A DNA stretch of 13,413 bases from Gammaproteobacteria bacterium (GCA_028817255.1 JAPPQA010000010.1:1-13413), one strand, 5' to 3'. Counted from the first letter of the stretch, positions 1 through 6,268 are shown. Numbers and translations are program-made. Notes: generated by a model from the letters alone, not told the origin.

Positions 1-1
1 C

Positions 2-1012
2 GCGCAGGAAGCGGCCGCGCAGGAGCGGGGCCCGCCGGCGGCGCCGGCCCCCGGCACGCCCACGCTGGGGCCGGCGGCGCGCGCCCTGGTGGCCGAGCAT
101 GGTCTGGACCCTGCCGCCATTCCCGCCACCGGCAAGGCGGGCCGCCTGCTCAAAGAAGACGTGCTAAACCATCTCAAGCGTTCGCCGCCCGGGCAGGCCG
201 CCGCGGCGCCGGCGCAACCCGGGCAACCCGAGGTCGCCGCGCCGTCCTTGCCGGAGGGCGCCGGGGCGCCGCAACCGGCGGCGCCGCAACCGGGACAGCC
301 GTCCCCGGCCGCGCGTCCCGAGCGGCGCGTCCCGATGAGCGCCCTGCGCCGTCGGATCGCCGAGCGGCTGCTGCAATCGCAGCGCGAGAACGCTTCCCTG
401 ACCACCTTCAACGAAGTCAATATGCGCCCGGTGATGGAGCTGCGCCGCCGCTACCGGGAAGAATTCGAGCAGCGGCACGGCGTTCGGCTGGGCTACATGT
501 CCTTCTTTGCCAAGGCGGCGGTGGAGGCCCTGCGGCGCTTCCCGGTAGTCAACGCCTCCGTGGCGGACGGCGACATCGTTTACCACGAATACTACGACCT
601 CAGTATCGCGATCAGCGCGCCCCGCGGTCTGGTGACGCCGGTAGTGCGCGCCGCCGACCGGCTGTCGCTGGCCGGGATCGAGAGCGCCATCCGGGAACTG
701 GGCGAAAAGGCCCGCCAGGGAACCCTGGCCATGGAAGAATTGCTCGGCGGCACCTTCACCATCACCAACGGCGGCATATTCGGGTCGCTGGTCTCGACCC
801 CGATCCTGAACCCGCCGCAGAGCGCGATCCTTGGCATGCATAAGATTCAAGAGCGCCCGGTGGCCGAGGACGGCAAGGTCGTTATCCGGCCGATGATGTA
901 CCTGGCCCTCTCTTACGACCACCGCATCGTGGACGGCCGGGAGGCCGTGCAATTTCTGGTGGCCGTCAAGGATCTGCTGGAAGATCCGGCGCGGCTGCTG
1001 TTGCAGGTCTGA
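2..1012 (+). CDS. sucB: 2-oxoglutarate dehydrogenase E2, dihydrolipoyl succinyltransferase (5' end missing)
   Basis: The frame is open from base 2 and stops with TGA at 1010-1012, giving 336 visible residues. The N-terminal lipoyl domain, usually about 80-90 residues, lies before the window. In order one sees an Ala/Pro/Gln linker, a peripheral subunit-binding domain at visible residues about 22-58 (LGPAARALV...ATGKAGRLLKEDV), a second Pro/Ala-rich linker, and the acyltransferase domain from about 107 to the end. The active-site signature SYDHRIVDG carries the catalytic His at visible residue 307 and Asp at 311. The E2 core moves the succinyl group from lipoamide to CoA in the cytoplasmic 2-oxoglutarate dehydrogenase complex. 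The catalytic-domain sequence and the ending EDPARLLLQV are typical of SucB rather than pyruvate dehydrogenase E2. The E3 gene follows after 18 bp, consistent with one operon. The family call is firm; the substrate assignment comes from sequence resemblance. Confidence 0.93.
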   Translation, partial: AQEAAAQERGPPAAPAPGTPTLGPAARALVAEHGLDPAAIPATGKAGRLLKEDVLNHLKRSPPGQAAAAPAQPGQPEVAAPSLPEGAGAPQPAAPQPGQPSPAARPERRVPMSALRRRIAERLLQSQRENASLTTFNEVNMRPVMELRRRYREEFEQRHGVRLGYMSFFAKAAVEALRRFPVVNASVADGDIVYHEYYDLSIAISAPRGLVTPVVRAADRLSLAGIESAIRELGEKARQGTLAMEELLGGTFTITNGGIFGSLVSTPILNPPQSAILGMHKIQERPVAEDGKVVIRPMMYLALSYDHRIVDGREAVQFLVAVKDLLEDPARLLLQV

Positions 1013-1030
1013 GCGCCGCCAACCGCCGTC

Positions 1031-2458
1031 ATGAACAACTACGACGTGATCGTTCTCGGCGCCGGCCCGGGCGGCTACGTAACCGCCCTGCGTTGCGCCC
1101 AACTGGGTCTGAAGACGGTCTGCATAGACAGCTGGCTCACGCCCGAGGGCAAGCCCGGTCTCGGCGGCACCTGTCTCAATGTAGGCTGCATCCCGTCCAA
1201 GGCGCTGCTGGATTCCTCGCATCACTACTGGCATGCCTGCCACCTGCTGCAAGAGCACGGCATCGAGGCCGGCGAGCCCAGACTGGACCTGGAGAAGATG
1301 ATGCAGCGCAAGGAACGGATCGTGCGCGGGCTGAACGGCGGCATTGCCGCGCTGTTTCGCAAGAACGGCGTATCCTGGCTGCAGGGGCACGGACAACTGC
1401 TGCCCGGGCGCCAGCTGCAAGTCACCTATATGGGCGACAGGGCCGGCGAACAAGAACGACTCTCGGGCGAACGGATCGTCATCGCCACCGGCTCGATCCC
1501 CGCCGCATTGCCGCGGATCGCGATCAACCATGCCAACATCGTGGACTCCAGCGACGCGCTGAGCTTCGCCAAGGCGCCGCCGCGGCTGGGGATTGTCGGC
1601 GCCGGCGTGATCGGCCTGGAGCTGGGGAGCGTATGGAACCGCCTGGGCTCGGAGGTGACGGTGCTGGAGGCCCTGCCGCAATTTCTGCCGGCCGCGGACG
1701 CGGACATTGCCGCCGTTGCCCGCAAGACCCTGGCCGCCCAGGGGCTACAGATTCGCCTGGGCGCGGCGGTCCAGGGCGTGCAGGACGCCCGCAAGGAGGT
1801 GCGGGTGCGGTTCCGGCAGGACGGCGAGGACGCAAGCCTCACGGTGGACAAGTTGATCGTCGCCGTCGGCCGCGTCGCCAACACCCGGGGTTGGGGCGCC
1901 CGGGAGGCCGGCCTGCAACTGGACGAACGCGGCTTTGTCCGCACCGACGCCGAAGGGCGCACCAATCTGGAGGGAGTGTATGCCGTCGGCGACGTAGTCG
2001 GTGGCCCCATGCTGGCGCACAAGGCATCCGAGGAAGGGACGCGGCTGGCCGAGCGGCTGGCCGGGCGGCCCGCGGCGCCCCTGTCGGTGGATACCGTTCC
2101 CTGGGTGATATACACTTGGCCGGAGATCGCCTGGGTAGGGAAGACCGAGCAGGAGTTGCGCGCCGCCGGCCGGGAACTCCGGTGCGGGCGCTTTCCCATG
2201 GCGGCCAGCAGCCGGGCGCGCGCCATGGGCGAGACCGACGGACTGGCCAAGATAGTCAGCGATGCCGCTACGGACCGCATCCTGGGCGTACATGTCTTTG
2301 CCGCCAATGCCTCCGAATGGTTGGCGGAGGCGGTTACCGCCATAGAATTGCAGGCCAGTGCCGAAGACATCATACATATCGTCCATGCCCACCCCACCCT
2401 GGCGGAAGCTCTGCACGAGGCGGCGCTGGCCGCCCGGGGGCGCACCCTGCATGCCTGA
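1031..2458 (+). CDS. lpdA: Dihydrolipoamide dehydrogenase (E3)
   Basis: A 475-residue flavoprotein, normal length for the family. It reoxidises dihydrolipoamide on E2 and passes electrons through FAD to NAD+. Visible motifs are the FAD-binding GAGPGG at residues 10-15; the redox-active disulfide GGTCLNVGCIPSK with Cys48 and Cys53; the NAD-binding GAGVIGLELG at 190-199; the second FAD motif YAVGD with Asp321; and the C-terminal dimer-interface HAHPTLAE, whose His454/Glu459 pair serves as the acid-base couple. The ATG at 1031 is chosen because the FAD motif begins 9 residues in, as usual. No good Shine-Dalgarno is visible in the 18-bp gap after sucB, so translational coupling is likely. An E3 next to SucB most likely serves the 2-oxoglutarate complex, though it could be shared with pyruvate dehydrogenase. 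Confidence 0.96.
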   Translation: MNNYDVIVLGAGPGGYVTALRCAQLGLKTVCIDSWLTPEGKPGLGGTCLNVGCIPSKALLDSSHHYWHACHLLQEHGIEAGEPRLDLEKMMQRKERIVRGLNGGIAALFRKNGVSWLQGHGQLLPGRQLQVTYMGDRAGEQERLSGERIVIATGSIPAALPRIAINHANIVDSSDALSFAKAPPRLGIVGAGVIGLELGSVWNRLGSEVTVLEALPQFLPAADADIAAVARKTLAAQGLQIRLGAAVQGVQDARKEVRVRFRQDGEDASLTVDKLIVAVGRVANTRGWGAREAGLQLDERGFVRTDAEGRTNLEGVYAVGDVVGGPMLAHKASEEGTRLAERLAGRPAAPLSVDTVPWVIYTWPEIAWVGKTEQELRAAGRELRCGRFPMAASSRARAMGETDGLAKIVSDAATDRILGVHVFAANASEWLAEAVTAIELQASAEDIIHIVHAHPTLAEALHEAALAARGRTLHA

Positions 2459-2467
2459 ACCGCGCCC

Positions 2468-2494
2468 GCAGCCGCCGCAGCCGCCGCAGCCGCC
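2468..2494 (+). repeat. 9-bp tandem repeat (GCAGCCGCC x3) in the lpdA-phaA gap
   Basis: Three perfect head-to-tail copies of GCAGCCGCC, followed by further GCCGCC. It lies in the 81-bp spacer between lpdA and phaA, the widest gap in the metabolic cluster. No promoter or terminator shape is evident around it. It is a simple GC-rich repeat that could vary in copy number between strains. Confidence 0.8.
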
Positions 2495-2539
2495 GCCGTT
2501 TCCGTCACCCAGCCTGAAATCGCACGGGAGCCCCTATAG

Positions 2540-3730
2540 ATGAAAGCAGAAAACGAATCCATCGTCATCGCCGCCGCCGCCCGCACGGCCATCGGCAAGT
2601 TCGGCGGCAGCCTGGCCCGCACGCCCGCGCATACCCTGGGCGCCAAGGCGATCGGCGCCGTGCTGGAACGCGCCTCGCTGCCCCCCGAACAGGTGGACGA
2701 GGTCATCATGGGCCAGGTGCTCTGTGCCGGCGGCGGCCAGAACCCCGCCCGGCAGGCCGCCATCGCCGCCGGCTTGCCCCAGGCCGTCCCCTGCATGACC
2801 GTCAACAAGGTATGCGGCAGCGGCCTGAAGGCCGTTCATCTCGCCGCCCAGGCGGTTCGCTGCGGCGACGCCGGGGCGGTCATTGCCGGCGGCCAGGAGA
2901 ACATGAGCATGGCCCCGCATGTCCTGGCGGGTTCGCGCGACGGCAAAAAAATGGGCGACTGGAACCTTCGCGACACCATGATCGTGGACGGCCTGTGGGA
3001 CGCCTTCAACGACTACCACATGGGCGTCACCGCCGAAAACATCGCGGAGCGGCACGGCATCGCCAGGGAAGAGCAGGACGCCTTCGCCGCCGCCAGCCAG
3101 CAGAAGACCGAGCGCGCCCTGGAGGCGGAACGGTTTCGCGAGGAGATCGTCGCGCTGGAGCTCCCCCAGCGCAAGGGCGAGGCCGTCGTCTTCGACCGCG
3201 ACGAATTCCCCCGCTCCGGGGTAAGCCCCGAGCAGCTGGCCGGACTGCGCCCCGCCTTCCGCAAGGACGGCTCGATCACGGCAGGCAACGCCTCCGGCCT
3301 GAACGACGGCGCGGCCGCCGTGGCCGTGACGACCGCGGCGCGGGCGCGCGAACTGGGAGTAGAGCCGCTGGCGCGCATCGTTGCCTGCGCCAGCGCCGGC
3401 GTGGATCCGGCGGTTATGGGCACCGGGCCGATCCCCGCCACCCGCCTCTGTTTGCGGAAGGCGGGCTGGAAGGCGCAGGATCTGGACCTGGTCGAGGCCA
3501 ACGAGGCCTTCGCCGCCCAGGCGCTGTGCGTCAACCGGGAGCTGGACCTGGCGCCGGACAAGGTCAACGTCAACGGCGGCGCCATCGCGCTGGGGCATCC
3601 CATTGGCGCCTCCGGCTGCCGCGTACTGGTGACGCTGCTCTACGAAATGAAGCGCCGCGGCGCGCGCCGCGGCCTGGCCACCCTGTGCATCGGCGGCGGG
3701 CAGGGCATCGCCATGGCGGTGGAGCGCTGA
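2540..3730 (+). CDS. phaA: Acetyl-CoA acetyltransferase (biosynthetic thiolase)
   Basis: A 396-residue thiolase, the usual length for PhaA/AtoB. It condenses two acetyl-CoA into acetoacetyl-CoA, the first step of PHB synthesis. All three catalytic residues are present: nucleophile Cys92 in NKVCGSG, His353 in GHPIGASG, and Cys383 in CIGGGQG. The NEAFAAQA motif and long stretches resembling PhaA (DTMIVDGLWDAF, ITAGNASGLNDGAAA) are also visible. The ATG at 2540 follows GGGAG (2526-2530) by 9 bp, which supports this start. The phaB start lies 2 bp beyond the stop codon. That neighbour points to PHB synthesis rather than fatty-acid or acetoacetate breakdown, although thiolases are reversible and could serve both. 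Confidence 0.96.
   Translation: MKAENESIVIAAAARTAIGKFGGSLARTPAHTLGAKAIGAVLERASLPPEQVDEVIMGQVLCAGGGQNPARQAAIAAGLPQAVPCMTVNKVCGSGLKAVHLAAQAVRCGDAGAVIAGGQENMSMAPHVLAGSRDGKKMGDWNLRDTMIVDGLWDAFNDYHMGVTAENIAERHGIAREEQDAFAAASQQKTERALEAERFREEIVALELPQRKGEAVVFDRDEFPRSGVSPEQLAGLRPAFRKDGSITAGNASGLNDGAAAVAVTTAARARELGVEPLARIVACASAGVDPAVMGTGPIPATRLCLRKAGWKAQDLDLVEANEAFAAQALCVNRELDLAPDKVNVNGGAIALGHPIGASGCRVLVTLLYEMKRRGARRGLATLCIGGGQGIAMAVER
3719..3725 (+). promoter_or_regulatory. Ribosome binding site for phaB, inside the end of phaA
   Basis: GGTGGAG overlaps the last codons of phaA and lies 7 bp before a GTG at 3733. It supports the GTG as the phaB start. No ATG is available near the conserved N-terminus of the reductase, and the frame is otherwise open far upstream inside phaA. 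The arrangement suggests translational coupling of phaA and phaB. Confidence 0.6.
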
Positions 3731-3732
3731 CC

Positions 3733-4482
3733 GTGGAGATCGGGCACGACGGCAAGGTGGCGTTGGTAACCGGCGGCACCGGCGCGCTGGGCACCGCGCT
3801 TTGCCGCCAGCTGGCCGACTCCGGCGCCCGGGTGGCCACTTGCTTTCGCAACCAGAGCAAGGCGGACGCCTGGCTGCAAGAGAACGGCGGCAAGGGCTAC
3901 GACTTCGCCGCGATCCCGGCGGACGTGTCCGACTTCGACTCCTGCCGGCGCCTCGCGGAAGCGGTGCGGCAACGGCTGGGCCCGGCGCAGCTCCTGGTCA
4001 ACAACGCCGGCATCGCAATGGACGCATCCCTGCGCAAAATGAGCGAAGATCAATGGCGCCGCGTCCTGAGCATCAATCTCGACTCGGTTTTCGCCGTCTC
4101 CCGGCAATTTCTGCCGGACATGCTGGAGAGCGGCTTCGGCCGGATCGTCAACATCTCCTCCATCAATGGCCAGCGGGGCCAGCGCGGGCAATGCAACTAC
4201 TCCGCCGCCAAGGCCGGCATGCACGGCTTCACCATGGCCTTGGCGCGGGAGGTCGCCGGCAAGGGCATCACGGTCAACACCGTCTCGCCCGGCTATCTGG
4301 ACAGCGAGATGGTCATGCAGGTGCCGGAGAAATTCCGCGAACAAATTCGCCGCGAGATCCCCGTGGGCCGCTTCGGCGCCGTCGAGGAGATCGCCTGCCT
4401 GGTGGACTTTCTGGTCTCCGACAAGAGCGGTTTCATCACCGGCGCCAACCTCGCCGCCAACGGCGGCCACCACATCGGCTGA
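3733..4482 (+). CDS. phaB: Acetoacetyl-CoA reductase (NADPH-type SDR)
   Basis: With a GTG start at 3733 the product is 249 residues, matching PhaB length. It is a classical short-chain dehydrogenase/reductase that reduces acetoacetyl-CoA to (R)-3-hydroxybutyryl-CoA, the monomer for PHB. The cofactor-binding TGGTGALG lies at residues 13-20, NNAG at 90-93, and the catalytic Ser143, Tyr156 and Lys160 in NISS...NYSAAK. PhaB-like stretches include HGFTMALAREVAGKGITVNT, VSPGYLDSEMV and a C-terminus of the NGGHHIG type. The closest alternative is FabG (3-oxoacyl-ACP reductase), a close paralogue. The position 2 bp after phaA and just before phaR favours PhaB. The GTG start is unusual within this cluster and may lower translation relative to phaA. 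Confidence 0.93.
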   Translation: MEIGHDGKVALVTGGTGALGTALCRQLADSGARVATCFRNQSKADAWLQENGGKGYDFAAIPADVSDFDSCRRLAEAVRQRLGPAQLLVNNAGIAMDASLRKMSEDQWRRVLSINLDSVFAVSRQFLPDMLESGFGRIVNISSINGQRGQRGQCNYSAAKAGMHGFTMALAREVAGKGITVNTVSPGYLDSEMVMQVPEKFREQIRREIPVGRFGAVEEIACLVDFLVSDKSGFITGANLAANGGHHIG

Positions 4483-4523
4483 ACCGCCGCCGTCCCGAAG
4501 CGTCAGGAGCGTCCACACCCGGC

Positions 4524-5066
4524 ATGAGCGAATCGCCCCGCATCATCAAGAAATACCCCAACCGCCGCCTCTACGACACGGGGATCAGCTCCTATATCAC
4601 GCTGGAAGGCGTGCGCCAGCTGGTGCGGGAAGGCGTGGACTTTCGCATCGAGGAGGCACGGGACGCCAGCAAGGACCTGACCCGCGGCGTCTTGTTGCAG
4701 ATTATCGCGGAGCAGGAATACCAGGGGCAACCGCTTTTTTCCACCCGGCTGCTGACGCAACTGATCCGCTTCTACGGCGGCTCCATGCAGGGCATTCTGG
4801 GAGAATACCTGCAAAAAAGCCTGGACCTGTTCGTGGCGCAGCAACAATATTTTCAGTCGCAGTTCCAGCGCATGATCGCCAGCAACCCCATGGACGCGCT
4901 GTCGGTGCTGGCCGAGCGCAACCTCAAACTCTGGCGCGAGATGCAGGAAAGCTTCTTCCAGCAGGCCGGGGCGCACACGCCCCCCCGGCAGGATGACCCG
5001 GCGCCCGCAACGGCCCGGGAACAGCCCCGGGGCGAAGGCAACGCCCCCCGCGACCGCTCCTCGTGA
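4524..5066 (+). CDS. phaR: Polyhydroxyalkanoate synthesis regulator PhaR
   Basis: A 180-residue protein starting at ATG 4524, which places the family's signature RIIKKYPNRRLYDT at residues 6-19. The N-terminal DNA-binding region (PHB_acc_N type) spans about 6-65 and includes SSYITLEGVRQLV. The PHB accumulation region follows at about 70-110 (PLFSTRLLTQLIRFYGGSMQ), with a helical Gln-rich stretch after it. The tail from about 150 is Pro/Arg/Asp-rich and probably disordered. Known family members bind the polymer and the promoters of phasin genes and their own, releasing DNA when PHB accumulates. An AGGAG at 4504-4508 is 15 bp from the start, longer than ideal. PhaR probably ends the cluster; no clear rho-independent terminator follows. 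Confidence 0.93.
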   Translation: MSESPRIIKKYPNRRLYDTGISSYITLEGVRQLVREGVDFRIEEARDASKDLTRGVLLQIIAEQEYQGQPLFSTRLLTQLIRFYGGSMQGILGEYLQKSLDLFVAQQQYFQSQFQRMIASNPMDALSVLAERNLKLWREMQESFFQQAGAHTPPRQDDPAPATAREQPRGEGNAPRDRSS

Positions 5067-5097
5067 GCGCTTGATCGCTCGAGCGTTGGACCGGGCT

Positions 5098-5432
5098 TGC
5101 GCTGGCAAGCCTGGGGCAGGGTTGATACGCTGGGGCGATGACCCTGGCGAATGTAGAACTGTTGGAGGCCCTCGAGGTCGCCGGCGTTCCGAAGGAGAAG
5201 GCGCGGGCGGCAGCGGCGTCCGTGGCGGCGGCCGGGGAAGCGGCGACGAAGGCGGACTTAGCCGAGTTGAAGGCCGAGCTGACCGTGCGCATGACGCTGC
5301 TGGTCGCGCCGCTGTACGTGCTGTTCGCCTACCTGGCGATTCGCGTTTCGTAGAGGGAGGAACGGGCGATACGCCGGGGAAGCCCCCCGAATAATGCCGC
5401 TGCTGTTGCCAGTCTCGTATGCGGCGGCCCCA
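5098..5432 (+). repeat. Direct repeat, copy 1 (cassette carrying the 71-codon gene)
   Basis: Bases 5098-5353 are identical, base for base, to 5848-6103, an offset of 750. The identical block begins 40 bp before the start codon and ends exactly at the TAG stop codon. Similarity continues beyond the stop with substitutions and small indels through the shared TCTCGTATGCGGCGGCCCCA at 5413-5432. This copy lies just after phaR and its right edge abuts the palindromic element. Confidence 0.95.
5138..5353 (+). CDS. Small coiled-coil/single-TM protein, copy 1 (DUF1640-like)
   Basis: A 71-residue protein, MTLANVELLEALEVAGVP at its start. The N-terminal part forms a short helical head (LLEALEVAGVPKEKARAAA). 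A charged heptad-like segment follows at residues 36-51 (ATKADLAELKAEL), then one hydrophobic helix at about 52-69 and a short Arg-Val-Ser tail. This layout resembles small bacterial DUF1640/CCDC90-type proteins, which have a head, a coiled-coil stalk and a C-terminal membrane anchor; that assignment is by eye and no function is known. An in-frame TGA at 5123-5125 and the lack of other start codons fix ATG 5138. Only a weak GGGG precedes it. The exact duplication of the gene 750 bp downstream suggests a real, recently copied or converted gene. It could be a passenger of the surrounding repeat element. Confidence 0.62.
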   Translation: MTLANVELLEALEVAGVPKEKARAAAASVAAAGEAATKADLAELKAELTVRMTLLVAPLYVLFAYLAIRVS

Positions 5433-5515
5433 CAAGCCGTTACGCAATCGAAGGGAAAAGATTCCCATCCCCGCCATCATTCCCATGCCCCCACCTCGTC
5501 ATTCCTGCTTTTTTT

Positions 5516-5569
5516 CTGTCATTCCGGCCCTTTCTGTCATTCCAGCCCTTTTTGTCATTCCGGCGAAAG
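5516..5569 (+). repeat. 18-bp tandem repeat, three degenerate units
   Basis: Units CTGTCATTCCGGCCCTTT (5516-5533), CTGTCATTCCAGCCCTTT (5534-5551) and TTGTCATTCCGGCGAAAG (5552-5569). The third unit is also the start of the left hairpin arm. A further, weaker TCGTCATTCC occurs just before at 5497-5506. The array appears to have grown from the GTCATTCC end of the hairpin repeat. Confidence 0.75.
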
Positions 5570-5581
5570 CCGGAATCCCGC
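5554..5581 (+). repeat. REP-like hairpin, left copy
   Basis: The 28-bp sequence contains ATTCCGGC-GAAA-GCCGGAAT at 5557-5576, an 8-bp stem closed by a GAAA tetraloop, followed by CCCGC. The same sequence lies in inverted orientation at 5665-5692. No T-tract follows on either strand, so it is not a convincing terminator. Hairpins of this GTCATTCC...GGAATCCCGC type are common dispersed repeats in proteobacterial genomes. Confidence 0.85.
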
Positions 5582-5664
5582 GCAAAAAGAGCGCGGAACG
5601 CGCACATTGCAGCGTCTGGCGGCCGCCCCTTCCTTAAAAGGAGCGCGAAGCGCGCGCTTTCTAT

Positions 5665-5692
5665 GCGGGATTCCGGCTTTCGCCGGAATGAC
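5665..5692 (-). repeat. REP-like hairpin, right (inverted) copy
   Basis: Perfect reverse complement of 5554-5581. The stem ATTCCGGC (5670-5677) and GCCGGAAT (5682-5689) encloses TTTC. With its partner it can form either two small hairpins or one large stem around the GGCGGCCGCC centre. Confidence 0.85.
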
Positions 5693-5705
5693 GAGGTAAA
5701 GGGCG

Positions 5706-5760
5706 GGAATGGCGGGGTGGGGGCATGGAAATGACGAGGTGGGGGCATGGGAATGGCGGG
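5706..5760 (+). repeat. 22-bp tandem repeat, two and a half units
   Basis: Units start GGAATGGCGGGGTGG (5706-5727), GAAATGACGAGGTGG (5728-5749) and GGAATGGCGGG (from 5750); the two complete units both end in GGGGGCATG. The block 5730-5755 is the exact reverse complement of 5478-5503, so the right arm carries an extra unit relative to the left arm. Confidence 0.75.
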
Positions 5761-5847
5761 AATTTTGTTCACGGCGCTTCTTTCTTGGCGACAAACGGCG
5801 CCAATTTTCCTCCCCTCGATTGCGTAACGGCTTGGCGGCCCCATATA

Positions 5848-6190
5848 TGCGCTGGCAAGCCTGGGGCAGGGTTGATACGCTGGGGCGATGACCCTGGCGA
5901 ATGTAGAACTGTTGGAGGCCCTCGAGGTCGCCGGCGTTCCGAAGGAGAAGGCGCGGGCGGCAGCGGCGTCCGTGGCGGCGGCCGGGGAAGCGGCGACGAA
6001 GGCGGACTTAGCCGAGTTGAAGGCCGAGCTGACCGTGCGCATGACGCTGCTGGTCGCGCCGCTGTACGTGCTGTTCGCCTACCTGGCGATTCGCGTTTCG
6101 TAGCGGGAGAAACGGGCGATCCGCAACGGAAGCCCCGCCGAATAATGCCGCTGTTTTTGCCATCTCACGGTCTCGTATGCGGCGGCCCCA
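5848..6190 (+). repeat. Direct repeat, copy 2
   Basis: Second copy of the cassette. Bases 5848-6103 are identical to 5098-5353. After the stop codon the match degrades but can be followed to the GGCGGCCCCA at 6181-6190, which equals 5423-5432 in copy 1. The same decamer also lies at 5834-5843, immediately left of this copy, so it marks the right end of both cassettes and the left end of this one. Confidence 0.95.
5888..6103 (+). CDS. Small coiled-coil/single-TM protein, copy 2 (DUF1640-like)
   Basis: Encodes exactly the same 71 residues as the gene at 5138-5353 and has no silent differences. The helical head, the charged stalk at residues 36-51 and the membrane helix at about 52-69 are therefore unchanged. 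The 40 bp before the start codon are also shared, so both copies have the same weak translation signal. The upstream context differs: copy 1 follows phaR, while copy 2 follows the palindromic element. The two may therefore be transcribed differently. The next gene starts 178 bp downstream. Confidence 0.62.
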   Translation: MTLANVELLEALEVAGVPKEKARAAAASVAAAGEAATKADLAELKAELTVRMTLLVAPLYVLFAYLAIRVS

Positions 6191-6193
6191 TAC

Positions 6194-6213
6194 GGGCCTG
6201 CATATGCGGGCCC
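6194..6213. other. 20-bp near-perfect palindrome upstream of the giant gene
   Basis: GGGCCTGCATATGCGGGCCC folds on itself with one T-G wobble and is otherwise complementary through the central GCATATGC. It lies between the second small gene and the AT-rich promoter island. No T-run follows, so it is not a textbook terminator. It could be an operator or a transcript-end hairpin. Confidence 0.5.
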
Positions 6214-6223
6214 TGTATAAATC

Positions 6224-6253
6224 TCATTTATCTGCCATAATATAGCCTATAAT
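6224..6253 (+). promoter_or_regulatory. Probable sigma-70 promoter for the giant surface protein gene
   Basis: A perfect TATAAT at 6248-6253 lies in an AT-rich island (6211-6260) that stands out in this GC-rich window. A second candidate, CATAAT at 6236-6241, is preceded by TGC and resembles an extended -10. No good -35 box is visible: CATTTA at the 17-bp spacing is poor. The start codon follows at 6282, which allows a short leader. Confidence 0.5.
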
Positions 6254-6268
6254 ATTCCCAGGGAGGAT

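Larger units (their letters stand above)
5434..5833. repeat. Nested imperfect palindrome of about 400 bp, MITE/REP-like
   Basis: Three pairs of perfect inverted arms lie one inside another: 5434-5451 with 5816-5833 (18 bp, AAGCCGTTACGCAATCGA), 5478-5503 with 5730-5755 (26 bp), and 5554-5581 with 5665-5692 (28 bp). The centre is the self-complementary GGCGGCCGCC at 5618-5627. The right half is longer, with roughly 50 extra bases between the outer and middle arms (about 5760-5810). Open frames inside are short and mirror each other across the strands, as expected from a palindrome, so I call no gene in 5354-5887. There is no transposase, so if this is mobile it must be moved by an enzyme encoded elsewhere. 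Confidence 0.85.

Noticed and set aside
164..1681. 505-codon minus-strand open frame over sucB and lpdA
   Set aside because: The plus strand here encodes two textbook enzymes with intact active sites; the antisense product has no recognisable motif.
1426..2808. 460-codon minus-strand open frame over lpdA and phaA
   Set aside because: Ala/Ser/Arg-rich shadow spanning two real genes and their spacer.
2812..4482. 556-codon plus-strand frame suggesting a thiolase-reductase fusion
   Set aside because: Its first 307 codons are an out-of-frame reading of phaA without domains. Only the part from GTG 3733 is the reductase.
5094..5111. Hairpin GGCTTGC-GCTG-GCAAGCC after phaR as a terminator
   Set aside because: The 7-bp stem is perfect, but no T-run follows and its right half belongs to the duplicated cassette.
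5394..5734. Short plus-strand open frames inside the palindrome
   Set aside because: They are repetitive translations of the hairpin repeats (runs like CHSGPFCHS and VIPA), with near mirror images on the minus strand.
5434..5833. Possible CRISPR array from the repeated units
   Set aside because: Repeats are inverted or short tandem units without regular unique spacers, and no cas gene is present.
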